This document shows, in pieces, positions 1 through 9,289 of a stretch of 64,000 nucleotides of DNA. Numbering within the stretch: the first letter of the stretch is position 1; every line of letters starts with the position of its first letter. The stretch is from Anaerocolumna sp. GTDB taxonomy: Bacteria > Bacillota > Clostridia > Lachnospirales > Lachnospiraceae. A model generated the notes under the pieces. The model searched no databases. It was not told the origin of the DNA and saw only the letters and a program-made list of their open reading frames with translations. Position numbers and translations under genes: made by a program. The stretch covers positions 62,001 through 126,000 of the forward strand of contig JARBTX010000008.1 in assembly GCA_029239975.1 (NCBI GenBank), read 5' to 3'.

Positions 1-893
1 CCCATGGATGGTGCCGTAGCTATTAAGTAGGATGCACCATATGTCTCTGGAAGATATTCTTTTAATCCTTGATGTAACTGATATGCTAACTGTCTTCCTT
101 TTATTAAGGCTTCTGATACACTGAAAGGATTTGTAGAATCAACGTTCCATAAATGTCCGGCATTAAACCCTACTGTACGTGGTCCAATCAATGAATTGCA
201 ACAATGTGGATCAACTACTAACGGATATTTTTCTGATCTTGCAATATCATATATTGCACAATCCGGATTATTCATATGAAGAAAAGGGGAGTTATGGTAA
301 TGATATTCATCTACATTTGTAATTGCAAAGCACTGAGTTGAAGGTTGAACTTCTCCACTGCCTTCTTCACCATATTCAAAAGATAACCCTGACATAGCTA
401 CAAGGTCAGCGTCTCCAGTACAGTCAATATAAATCTTACTTTGATAAGCTAAAATCCCTGCTTTATTGGTTGCTACTATATATTCTATTTTTTTATCTGT
501 ATTTACAGCTGATACTACTTGGGTGTTAAATAAAACCGTTACACCAGCATCTACTACCATTTGGTCATAGACTCTTTTTAGCGCTTCTGGGTCTATTGGT
601 ACCCAATCCAGATCTCCTGCTTTTACATGTTTCATATTTGCTTTTGCTTTCTCAAATACTTCAAGAGCAATACCACGATAAACTACTTTCGTGCGATCTG
701 AAAATGGACACCAAGCAGGCACAAGTCCATTGGTTCCCATACCACCTAATGCTCCTGTTGATTCAATTAACAATACGCTTGCTCCTTCTCTTGCAGCAGA
801 TATTGCAGCAGCACAACCAGATGGTCCACCACCTACAACAATAATATCAAATTGATTATTTAAAGGTATGTCTTTAGAAAATTGAATGTTCAT
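1..893 (-). CDS. FAD-dependent oxidoreductase, truncated at the window start
   Basis: Minus-strand reading frame starting at 893 (MNIQFSKDIPLNNQFDIIVVGGGPSGCAAAISAAREGASVLLIESTGALGGMGTNG...) is open to base 1. Contains the GGGPSGCAAA Rossmann FAD motif. Absent from the ORF track because the stop lies outside the window. Confidence 0.85.
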   Translation of the reverse strand, partial: MNIQFSKDIPLNNQFDIIVVGGGPSGCAAAISAAREGASVLLIESTGALGGMGTNGLVPAWCPFSDRTKVVYRGIALEVFEKAKANMKHVKAGDLDWVPIDPEALKRVYDQMVVDAGVTVLFNTQVVSAVNTDKKIEYIVATNKAGILAYQSKIYIDCTGDADLVAMSGLSFEYGEEGSGEVQPSTQCFAITNVDEYHYHNSPFLHMNNPDCAIYDIARSEKYPLVVDPHCCNSLIGPRTVGFNAGHLWNVDSTNPFSVSEALIKGRQLAYQLHQGLKEYLPETYGASYLIATAPSM

Positions 894-959
894 TTCTTCC
901 TCCTTGCTATGTTATATTATAATCTCTAAGCGTTTGCTTCGATGTGATATCCAAATGTA

Positions 960-2279
960 TTAATAAATAACCGTCATAATTGAATGAGCTCCTAGTGTTA
1001 AATCACTAATGTTGTCATTATCGCAAAGCTTAAAATCACATGCACTATCCGTTTTATTAAGTATTACTATTACCTTCTCTCCATCTGGATTAACAAAACC
1101 TACAGTCTCCAACTGATCACTAAAACGAGATACTACAATCCTTTTTGCACCTTTCTTAATAAAACGGCTAAAATGTCCAATATAAAAATAAGAAAGTTTT
1201 AGTTCAATTGTATCTTTATCTGGGTCACACATAACAGGAGCATCACAGTAGTTTCCTACATGATTTGGGCCTCCATCAGAATCTAAAATTACATTCCAAT
1301 CTAAATAAGCATTCATACCCGAATTTAAGTTTCCAATTATATCATGTGCATATTTTTCTGCTATTGTAACTGGATTCGGATTTCTATAAAGTGAAAACTC
1401 AGCACATCCTTCTGAGAATATTAATTCTTTTTCAGGAAACTTATCTCGCACCAATTTTAATGCTTCAAAATGATCTCCTGAATACCAGTGAAAGGCGATA
1501 CCATCTATACATTCATAAGCTTCTTTATCAGATATTGTTGCAACTGCACGATCATAAACTCTTTCTTTGTTATGATCCCAAATATTAATCTTTACATGTT
1601 CTAGTCCATGTTTATTTAACACTTTCTTTAAGTAATTACATGCGAAATTCTTCTCATCTTCTACAGTAAAAACACAGGAATCCCATCTTTGAATCGCTTT
1701 TGGTTCATTTTGAATGGTTATTCTGGTTACATCAATTCCATGATTTTTATATTCTATAATATATCTGGCTATAACTTCTGCCCATCTTTGGTAATATTCC
1801 GGAAGTAATATTCCACCCTGGTTCATTTGTTTATTGGATTTCATAAAGGCTGGTGGACTCCAAGGGCTGCCTAGAAATTGTATGTTAGGATTTTTCTTTA
1901 GCGCTTCTTTAACATAGGGAATAACATACTTTTCATCCTGTTCCAATGAAAAACTACGAAGTTTGGTATCTGTCTCATCTGTTACATATGCGCTGTTTCC
2001 TAAAGAAAAATCACAACTTTGAATATGAAGTCTACAAAAATTATAATTATTTCCTTGATCTCCAAAATACAAATTTGTGAGTATTTCTTGCTTTTCTTTA
2101 CTCATTCTAGAAAATGTATAGGCAGATGATTCTGTAAGAGCTCCACCGAATCCAATCATTTCTTGTCTTTCTTCCATTGCATAAACTTTAATTAATTTAT
2201 TCTCTATGTCATGATCTGTATAGAAATCTTTTTCTGATCTTACCAATTGATTCTCTGCATTTGTTGTATATAGTATCAT
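960..2279 (-). CDS. Glycoside hydrolase family 30-like enzyme (glucosylceramidase / beta-glycosidase)
   Basis: Motifs GSPWSPPAFMK, ITIQNEP (acid/base) and LIFSEGCAEF (nucleophile). Start reassigned from 2420 to 2279 (MILYTTNAENQ) because of an AAAGGAG RBS just upstream. Confidence 0.85.
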   Translation of the reverse strand: MILYTTNAENQLVRSEKDFYTDHDIENKLIKVYAMEERQEMIGFGGALTESSAYTFSRMSKEKQEILTNLYFGDQGNNYNFCRLHIQSCDFSLGNSAYVTDETDTKLRSFSLEQDEKYVIPYVKEALKKNPNIQFLGSPWSPPAFMKSNKQMNQGGILLPEYYQRWAEVIARYIIEYKNHGIDVTRITIQNEPKAIQRWDSCVFTVEDEKNFACNYLKKVLNKHGLEHVKINIWDHNKERVYDRAVATISDKEAYECIDGIAFHWYSGDHFEALKLVRDKFPEKELIFSEGCAEFSLYRNPNPVTIAEKYAHDIIGNLNSGMNAYLDWNVILDSDGGPNHVGNYCDAPVMCDPDKDTIELKLSYFYIGHFSRFIKKGAKRIVVSRFSDQLETVGFVNPDGEKVIVILNKTDSACDFKLCDNDNISDLTLGAHSIMTVIY

Positions 2280-2351
2280 TGAATTATCTCCTTTATAATT
2301 GATTTGTAATATAGGATTAGAGTGTAAAATTGAGGGCTTGCTATGATAGAA

Positions 2352-2401
2352 ATAAGGGGTATCACAAAATACTACAGTACATATTTTGCAGCACCCCTTA
2401 T
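2352..2401. repeat. 50-bp imperfect inverted repeat (hairpin, MITE-like)
   Basis: ATAAGGGGTATCACAAAATA ... TATTTTGCAGCACCCCTTAT with a short centre. Confidence 0.6.
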
Positions 2402-2418
2402 GGTTAATATCAGTAGAC

Positions 2419-2558
2419 ATTGCGAAACTTCAAAGATATACATATTATCATACAATTTATACGTGTTTTCTAGCTGAATCTTGCCCCCTAGGGCAACTGA
2501 AGCTAGAAAATTCGTATAAATCGTATGATAAATTCGTTAAACTATATAGTTTCGCAAT
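2419..2558. repeat. 140-bp nested inverted repeat between SBP and GH30 genes
   Basis: Left arm blocks ATTGCGAAACT, TTATCATAC, ATTTATACG, TTTTCTAGCT, TTGCCC recur as reverse complements in the right arm in mirrored order. Confidence 0.8.
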
Positions 2559-2581
2559 TACTTAGTTAAAATAATTCTTTC

Positions 2582-4201
2582 TTATTTATAACCAAATTCT
2601 TCACAGTGAGCAATCCATTGTTGTTTATAACTATCTTGAATTTTTTGAAGACCAGCTGCATCTGCTTGTTTTAGGAATTCTTGTATTGATGCTTCAACAT
2701 CATCAACAAGACCTGCTTGAATTGGTGTTAAGTATTGAGATATAACGGAATTTAAATTCGCTCTTTCTATTTCATAAGTAGAATAGTCTTCAATAAAACC
2801 AGTGGAAAGTTCTTTACCTTGCCATTTTGTATTTGCTGAAACTACATCATAAGAATCAATTAAATCTTTGTATGCAGTATCATCGCTAGGTTTCATTTCC
2901 TTTTTAAAGAGATGATTTCTTAAATTCCATGTATTCATATTTTCATAACTAAAGCCTGAATCCTTGATTTCTTCATAGTACTCACCTTCAGCAAGATTCC
3001 AGTGTTTACCTTGAATACCGTATTGTACAAGGTCGTTTGCTGTTTCATCTGTCATAAGGAAGTCAAGTGCGATTAATGCTCTTTCAGGATTCTTTGAGTT
3101 ATGTGGTATAACAGTTGCATTTTGTAATGGTGATGCAGGAGCAAGATTATTTTGAACTACACCATAAGTTACATATCCTATCTCCCAATCAGGATGTTTC
3201 TCTTTTGCTGCATTATAGGAACCGATCCATTTATCTTGATTCATATTAGCAACAGATGCTACGATTAAGCCTTCATCGAAACTATCTTCTTCTGTATTAG
3301 ATAATGAACTTCTTGACCAAAATCCCATATCTGCCCATTTTTTAAGTAATTTCATATCTTCTACAAAATCTGGAGATCTCCAATAATCTTGTACATCTGT
3401 AGGTGTCTCGTAACTTGCTGTTAAGCCGTAGTTTGCCATAGCATTACCATATTTTAAACCAAAGATTGAGTTCATATAGAATGCATTCATATAGTTATTT
3501 GAAATAGTAATTGGTGAAATAAGACCTTGATTTGGATCATTTTTTTGAATTCCACTAATATAAGCTTCAAAGTTTTCTAACGTATTAGGAACTGGAAGAT
3601 CATATTTCTTTCTTAAATCTTCACGATATCTAATACCAGATGCTGCATATGTTCTTTGATCTGCAGGAATGCAATAAAGTGCACCATCCACTTTACACAT
3701 ATCATATATTTTTTGATCCATTAAGCTATTCAAATTAGGTGCATATTCTGCTAATAAATCGTCAAGTGCATAAAATGCGCCTGTTTGAGCTAATGTTCCA
3801 TAATTTGTCCAGTTAGCAGCATACATTAAATCGCACTGTTCTCCTGAAGAAAGTACTAAATTATATTTTTGAGACCAGTCTGTCCAAGTAGTAAATCTAA
3901 ATTCGATGGTTGTATTAATTTTTTCAGATAAATATTTGTTTAATTCATCTACTACTGCTTGATAATCTTTTCCTGGATCTCCTACTAAATAGAATACTAA
4001 ATTCATTGGTTCAGAAAGATCATATCTTTCCTTTGGATCATTGGATGTAGAATTTGTAGTCTCCTCTTCTACTTCTTGGTTGTCAGTTGCTGCTACTGTT
4101 GGTTCGCTGTTCGTTTCTTTTGTTGGTGTTGTTTTTTTTGCGCAACCAACTAAAGATAGAACCATACAAAGCATTAAGATAATACTTGTAATTTTTTTCA
4201 T
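2582..4201 (-). CDS. ABC transporter extracellular solute-binding lipoprotein (LplA-type, family 1)
   Basis: Signal peptide with lipobox (MLCMVLSLVGCAKK); adjacent to LplC/LplB-type permeases. Confidence 0.88.
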   Translation of the reverse strand: MKKITSIILMLCMVLSLVGCAKKTTPTKETNSEPTVAATDNQEVEEETTNSTSNDPKERYDLSEPMNLVFYLVGDPGKDYQAVVDELNKYLSEKINTTIEFRFTTWTDWSQKYNLVLSSGEQCDLMYAANWTNYGTLAQTGAFYALDDLLAEYAPNLNSLMDQKIYDMCKVDGALYCIPADQRTYAASGIRYREDLRKKYDLPVPNTLENFEAYISGIQKNDPNQGLISPITISNNYMNAFYMNSIFGLKYGNAMANYGLTASYETPTDVQDYWRSPDFVEDMKLLKKWADMGFWSRSSLSNTEEDSFDEGLIVASVANMNQDKWIGSYNAAKEKHPDWEIGYVTYGVVQNNLAPASPLQNATVIPHNSKNPERALIALDFLMTDETANDLVQYGIQGKHWNLAEGEYYEEIKDSGFSYENMNTWNLRNHLFKKEMKPSDDTAYKDLIDSYDVVSANTKWQGKELSTGFIEDYSTYEIERANLNSVISQYLTPIQAGLVDDVEASIQEFLKQADAAGLQKIQDSYKQQWIAHCEEFGYK

Positions 4202-4261
4202 TGTTTATGTTTCCTCCCATAATATAGTTTTTATATATTAAGCACGAGTTCGTGCAAAATA

Positions 4262-5176
4262 TCAACCTTTTACTGCACCTACCGTTATTCCAGATACAAA
4301 ATATTTTTGTAGGAACGGATATAATAATATAATTGGCCCTGTAACAATAATCGTCATTGCTAGTTTTGTAGATTCCGATGGAACCTCCAGTACGATTCCT
4401 GACGTAAGGGCAAGATCCCTGATCGCTTGGGCTCTATTCAGCAGATTATATAAATAAAACTGCAACATGTATTTGGATGTGTCATTGATAAATAAGGAAG
4501 AACTCATCCAGTTATTCCAATATCCAAGTGCTAAAAACAAACCGATTGTAGCAAGTGCAGGCCCAAGCACTGGAAGTACAATTTTACCAAAGATAGAAAT
4601 ATGTCCAGCACCATCTATCTTTGCTGCTTCTGTAATCTCATCTGGAACAGAACCTTTAATAAATGTTCTCATTAAGATGATATTATAAGAAGATAAAACA
4701 CCTGGAAGCCACAAAGCTGTTAAAGTACCATGCAAGTTCAAAATTTTAGATATTGTGATGTACCAAGGTATTAAGCCACCACCAAAGATTGTGGTAAAAT
4801 ATATAATAAAGGAAATCCTGTTTCTATATTTAAATTCTTTTCTCGATAAGACATACGCTGTAACTGTAGTTAGTAATAGTCCCACACCAGTACCAATTGC
4901 TGTAACGAATATAGTTACTTTGTAAGCATTTAGCATATCTTTCGGATTACCAAGTATTAATTTGTATGCGTCAAGGGAAAAGTTTTTGGGTATTATACTA
5001 TATCCTTCATGAAGTATTGTACTGTTGTCTGTCAGTGATCCTGATAATATTAATATAAATGGCAAGATACATATCACTGCAAATAACGTTAGAAATATAT
5101 ACGCGATTAAATCAAATGTGATTGTATATCCAGATTTCTTTATTTTTCCTACCTTTTTTGTCCTGTTCATTTTCAT
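4262..5176 (-). CDS. Carbohydrate ABC transporter permease (LplC/YtcP-type)
   Basis: EAAKIDGAGHISIFGKIVLPVLGPALAT EAA loop; multiple TM segments; C-term YFVSGITVGAVKG. Confidence 0.9.
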   Translation of the reverse strand: MKMNRTKKVGKIKKSGYTITFDLIAYIFLTLFAVICILPFILILSGSLTDNSTILHEGYSIIPKNFSLDAYKLILGNPKDMLNAYKVTIFVTAIGTGVGLLLTTVTAYVLSRKEFKYRNRISFIIYFTTIFGGGLIPWYITISKILNLHGTLTALWLPGVLSSYNIILMRTFIKGSVPDEITEAAKIDGAGHISIFGKIVLPVLGPALATIGLFLALGYWNNWMSSSLFINDTSKYMLQFYLYNLLNRAQAIRDLALTSGIVLEVPSESTKLAMTIIVTGPIILLYPFLQKYFVSGITVGAVKG

Positions 5177-5229
5177 ACTATTGTATATTATCCTTTCTTT
5201 TTACACTCATTTATTCAATTGCAAAACTA

Positions 5230-6732
5230 TTAGAATAATGCATAGTCCTCGTTCTTACGCTTAACGATAAAATTGGTGATTAATATAATGATAAATCCAA
5301 AAATTGACTGGAACAGACCTGCTGCTGTACCTAAACCATTATTTAAAGGATTTGTCATCGTTAGACGATATACATAAGTATCAAAAATATCAGTTGTATT
5401 ATATAAAAGTCCATTATTACCTACTACTTGATAGAACAAATCGAATTGACCACGCATAATGTTACCTAAAGAGAAAAGCACTAATATGATAAACGTAGGT
5501 TTTAATAGTGGAAGTGTAATAAATCGAATCTGTTGAAAAATATTAGCCCCATCTACTTCTGCTGCCTCATAATACGTTTTATCAATTCCTAATATCGCAG
5601 CAAGATATACAACGGAACCATACCCTACTCCTTTCCATAATTCAAAGAAAACTATGATAAACGGCCAATAGCCAGGTGTATTATAAAAATCGATTCGGTT
5701 TAAACCGATGGAAGTTAAAAAGGTATTCACAGCACCGGTTTCGTATGTTAGCGCATTATAAACGATAACATTTAATAATACGTAAGAAACAAAGTGTGGC
5801 ATAAAAATCAAAGTTTGATTTAACCTTTTGAACCATTTGCATGATAACTGGCTGATTAAAATAGCTACAAATATTTTAAATATATGGCCTAACACGATAA
5901 ATACTATATTATATAAAACGGTGTTCTTCACTAACTTAAGTAAATCTGCTTTCCATATGTACTCAAAGTTGTCAAACATAACAAATGGACTAGTCCATAA
6001 TCCATCACGGAAATTAAATTTCTCAAAGGCAAAATAGATACCTGCCATAGGAAGATAGGAGTTTACTGCAAAAAACAAGATGGCAGGTATTAAAAGAACG
6101 AATAATACCCAATTTTTTCTTAATTCCTTAAAAAAACCTGGTTCTTTATATAATCTTCTCTCCGGTGCTTCCATGTATTTTATTACTACAAATCCTACAA
6201 TTGATAAGATAATAATAAGGAATAGTAAAAAAGAAAATGAGAACACATTCACAAGTCCTAATACCTTATTTGAATAAATACAATAAGCTATTATTAAAAT
6301 ACTTAGTGCTATATTTGAAACCATAGCATATTGCCCTGCTTCATAGATTTTTATGTTACTTCTACCATTACTACATTTTTGAGCTTTTATTAAATAATTT
6401 AGATTTAATACGATGGTTACAATAGTTATTGCAAATAAAATCATTGCAAAAAAACCCAGTACACCAAATCCACTTTTATGAACAAAGGACAACATATTAA
6501 ATGTACTATAACTTGTACTTAATCCATCTCCCAACATATCCAGCTTAAGGACAGAAAGTATTTGTGCAGTATCCTTTATTTTGATTGATTTTATCAGAAT
6601 AAACAGAAGTGTCGTTAACAGTGATACTGCTTGAGATACCCATATACCTAGTTTGCTTCCGCCGTAAATTCTGTCCCAGCAACTGTCTACACCGTCATTT
6701 TGGGTGACACTTTTTTTATTAGCTTTTTTCAT
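5230..6732 (-). CDS. Carbohydrate ABC transporter permease (LplB-type) with long extra N-terminal membrane region
   Basis: EAAEVDGANIFQQIRFITLPLLKPT EAA loop; canonical permease begins around residue 205 (FFKELRKNWVLFVLLIPAILFFAV). Confidence 0.88.
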   Translation of the reverse strand: MKKANKKSVTQNDGVDSCWDRIYGGSKLGIWVSQAVSLLTTLLFILIKSIKIKDTAQILSVLKLDMLGDGLSTSYSTFNMLSFVHKSGFGVLGFFAMILFAITIVTIVLNLNYLIKAQKCSNGRSNIKIYEAGQYAMVSNIALSILIIAYCIYSNKVLGLVNVFSFSFLLFLIIILSIVGFVVIKYMEAPERRLYKEPGFFKELRKNWVLFVLLIPAILFFAVNSYLPMAGIYFAFEKFNFRDGLWTSPFVMFDNFEYIWKADLLKLVKNTVLYNIVFIVLGHIFKIFVAILISQLSCKWFKRLNQTLIFMPHFVSYVLLNVIVYNALTYETGAVNTFLTSIGLNRIDFYNTPGYWPFIIVFFELWKGVGYGSVVYLAAILGIDKTYYEAAEVDGANIFQQIRFITLPLLKPTFIILVLFSLGNIMRGQFDLFYQVVGNNGLLYNTTDIFDTYVYRLTMTNPLNNGLGTAAGLFQSIFGFIIILITNFIVKRKNEDYALF

Positions 6733-6796
6733 CCTTATTCCTCCGTTATATATGTAATAAATTTGTATAATAGAAATTAGCTAGGCCAATTTTCAA

Positions 6797-9046
6797 TTAA
6801 CTAATGCCAGGCGTTTTTCTGCGATATTCATTTGGTGTAACCCCATTTACTTTTTTAAAGGCGCGATAAAAATAAGAAGAACTAGTAAATCCTACCTTTT
6901 CTGATATTATACTTACCGATAAAGAACTTTCTGTAAGTAACTTTCTAGCTTGCTCCATTCGCTTATTCAGAAGTGTTTCATTGATTGTACTTCCCGTATA
7001 CTGCTTATAAATTCGGCAAATATACGCAACAGACATACCAACTTCTTCCGCTATTATTTCTATGGATAACAAAGGATTCGCAAATTCTTTCTCTATTTGT
7101 AGATTGATATCTACAATAATCTGACTTAGTTTATCATTTCTCTTATTCTCCTGATCTTTTTGAATTTGAACAAACAACTCTCGAATCTTTTCATTCCTTT
7201 CTTCGATGGTATCAAATTCTTGCAGTAAATTTGTTAAGATAATAGAGCTCGTAAGAGATTGAATGGAACTATTCTTCATGATTAAATTAACAACATTGCT
7301 TATCATGAAGATCAAACGACTAATTACCATGTTATAAATAACAATAGGATAATGGTAAGTCTCCGTAACAATTGTTAAGTATATTTCTTCTGCTTCTTTC
7401 GCCTTTCCATGAGTTAGACATTCCATTAACTGCTTTTCTTTATTTTCGGGATAATCATAATTTTCTACCTCATTTATCTTCATATCAGAAAAATGAATGA
7501 TACTACCATTTTCCCAAAAGATACTTCTGGATGATATTTCTTCAATTTGCTCATATTGATGATATATTTTGTTTGGGTCTTCTTCAAAATTACTGAACGC
7601 AATGGACATAGAAACCTGAAAATACTCATTTACTAGTCTTTGCATGTGTTTAATATGGGCATCAATTGTTTCTATTGATTCGTTACAACCAGTTACTATA
7701 AATAACAAACTTTTATCCAAACTCATATCTAAGCAATACGAATAGACACTTTCACCCAGTAACTCATTTAAAATGTTTACAGCTGCAAACTTATAGGTAC
7801 TTATAATTTGAGAATTGGATGTTTCTAGTAAGTACTGGTAATTGTCTACATTTATGGATAATAAAACAAGTTTGTGGTTTTCCGTAAAGGGTATTCCAAG
7901 TATTGCTAACATGTCTGCACCGTTTATCAGTTTTCCACCGTTTTCCAACCCACCACTTTCCAATAACTCTTTTAATTTAATTCGTTTGGTTATGGTTTCT
8001 GTCTGGCGTTTTTCCCTTTGTAGCGTTTTAATATTACTTGACATTACACGAATCGGAGCTGATAAACGAAAGGAACATATAAATGCAACAACTAATCCAA
8101 TACATGCAATTAGAATTGTCATTAAAATTGTTATTGATTGTAATTTATTAACTTGTGATAACAATTCATTATAGTTAATAATACTAATATCTCTCCAACC
8201 ATACTTATCCATATGAGTGTATATAACAACCGACTTCATACCATTTATTTTGGTTAGAAAGTAACCTGATTTTTCTTTATTAATAATGTTCTCATAGTCA
8301 AATTCATCCTTTACATTATCAAGTACTTTGAAATCTTCGGAGTTAGAATATATCACCTTACCAGTCTTATCCACTACAAGTGAAATAGCACTCGTATCCA
8401 CTGACTTCTCTGTTTGAAACAAATATTCTGACTCCAAATTTAGCATTATTACATTTCTTTGATTACTGTTTTTGAAGATATCATACATCATATAAGTGTA
8501 AACACATTTTGTGGTATTATTATTTACCTGATAATATCTTGGTACTGCAATAAATGGGATATAATCTGTACAATTTTCAATCATCGCAACTGCCGATGAA
8601 TCATAAAAATTAGATTTCGTATAATAATCTGCATTCCAAGGTCTTATCAACTCACTTTCATTGGATACATCATAAATTCTATTGTTTTTCATGTTATATA
8701 CATAAATAGAATCTACATTTGGTATGGTTACTAGATAGTAACGTAGCTGAAGAAATGCTGCACTCGCCTCAATAGGATTAATTTTTGGGAAGGTGAGCAG
8801 CTTTGTTATTGAGATATCATTATAAATCTGATATAGCGTATTTAATGCAATATTAGATAATTGTAATCTCTGCGCTTCTTCACTTTCCATCTTATCGAGA
8901 TTGGTTTCATACTCATGTTTCATTAAAATTGATTGAAAGTTTACATAGAGAATTGACGATGTGATTAATATAGCAATAACAACACAAACTATAATTGTAA
9001 TTGATACTCTTAAGTAAACTTTGCTTTCTTTACTTCCTGTCTCCAA
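6797..9046 (-). CDS. Membrane-anchored AraC family transcriptional regulator (sensor + HTH_18)
   Basis: N-terminal TM and extracellular region, second TM, C-terminal AraC HTH (SVSIISEKVGFTSSSYFYRAFKKVNGVTPNEYRR). Confidence 0.88.
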   Translation of the reverse strand: METGSKESKVYLRVSITIIVCVVIAILITSSILYVNFQSILMKHEYETNLDKMESEEAQRLQLSNIALNTLYQIYNDISITKLLTFPKINPIEASAAFLQLRYYLVTIPNVDSIYVYNMKNNRIYDVSNESELIRPWNADYYTKSNFYDSSAVAMIENCTDYIPFIAVPRYYQVNNNTTKCVYTYMMYDIFKNSNQRNVIMLNLESEYLFQTEKSVDTSAISLVVDKTGKVIYSNSEDFKVLDNVKDEFDYENIINKEKSGYFLTKINGMKSVVIYTHMDKYGWRDISIINYNELLSQVNKLQSITILMTILIACIGLVVAFICSFRLSAPIRVMSSNIKTLQREKRQTETITKRIKLKELLESGGLENGGKLINGADMLAILGIPFTENHKLVLLSINVDNYQYLLETSNSQIISTYKFAAVNILNELLGESVYSYCLDMSLDKSLLFIVTGCNESIETIDAHIKHMQRLVNEYFQVSMSIAFSNFEEDPNKIYHQYEQIEEISSRSIFWENGSIIHFSDMKINEVENYDYPENKEKQLMECLTHGKAKEAEEIYLTIVTETYHYPIVIYNMVISRLIFMISNVVNLIMKNSSIQSLTSSIILTNLLQEFDTIEERNEKIRELFVQIQKDQENKRNDKLSQIIVDINLQIEKEFANPLLSIEIIAEEVGMSVAYICRIYKQYTGSTINETLLNKRMEQARKLLTESSLSVSIISEKVGFTSSSYFYRAFKKVNGVTPNEYRRKTPGIS

Positions 9047-9249
9047 TAAGCATCCCCCATGTCATTTAAGCTAGGTTGATTGTAGTCTAATTTTAAATCC
9101 GTGTATACTTTCAAATCTTGTTTTTCATCTCCATTTCATACTTTTTGTAGTGTACTATTTTGATATAACTATATTTTTTTGTATTTTAGCTATTTGATTA
9201 CGTTATTTTTCAATGTAAATGAATCCAATTAGATGATTATGGTCAAAAA

Positions 9250-9276
9250 AATAGAGAGTATTATGAACACTCTCTA
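9250..9276 (-). terminator. Stem-loop terminator of the 9290 gene
   Basis: TAGAGAGT...ACTCTCTA hairpin immediately after the stop codon, followed by a T run on the minus strand. Confidence 0.65.
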
Positions 9277-9289
9277 CTTAAAAGTATAA

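Noticed and set aside
596-844. Plus-strand ORF of 82 aa, Leu-rich
   Set aside because: Antisense to the well-supported FAD oxidoreductase; composition typical of a shadow ORF.
925-938. Possible catabolite-responsive element AGCAAACGCTTAGA upstream of the FAD oxidoreductase
   Set aside because: About three mismatches to the TGWAANCGNTNWCA consensus; too weak without experimental data.
4041-4265. Short ORFs 4041..4241 (+) and 4083..4265 (-)
   Set aside because: Overlap the SBP signal peptide region in other frames; no RBS or family resemblance.
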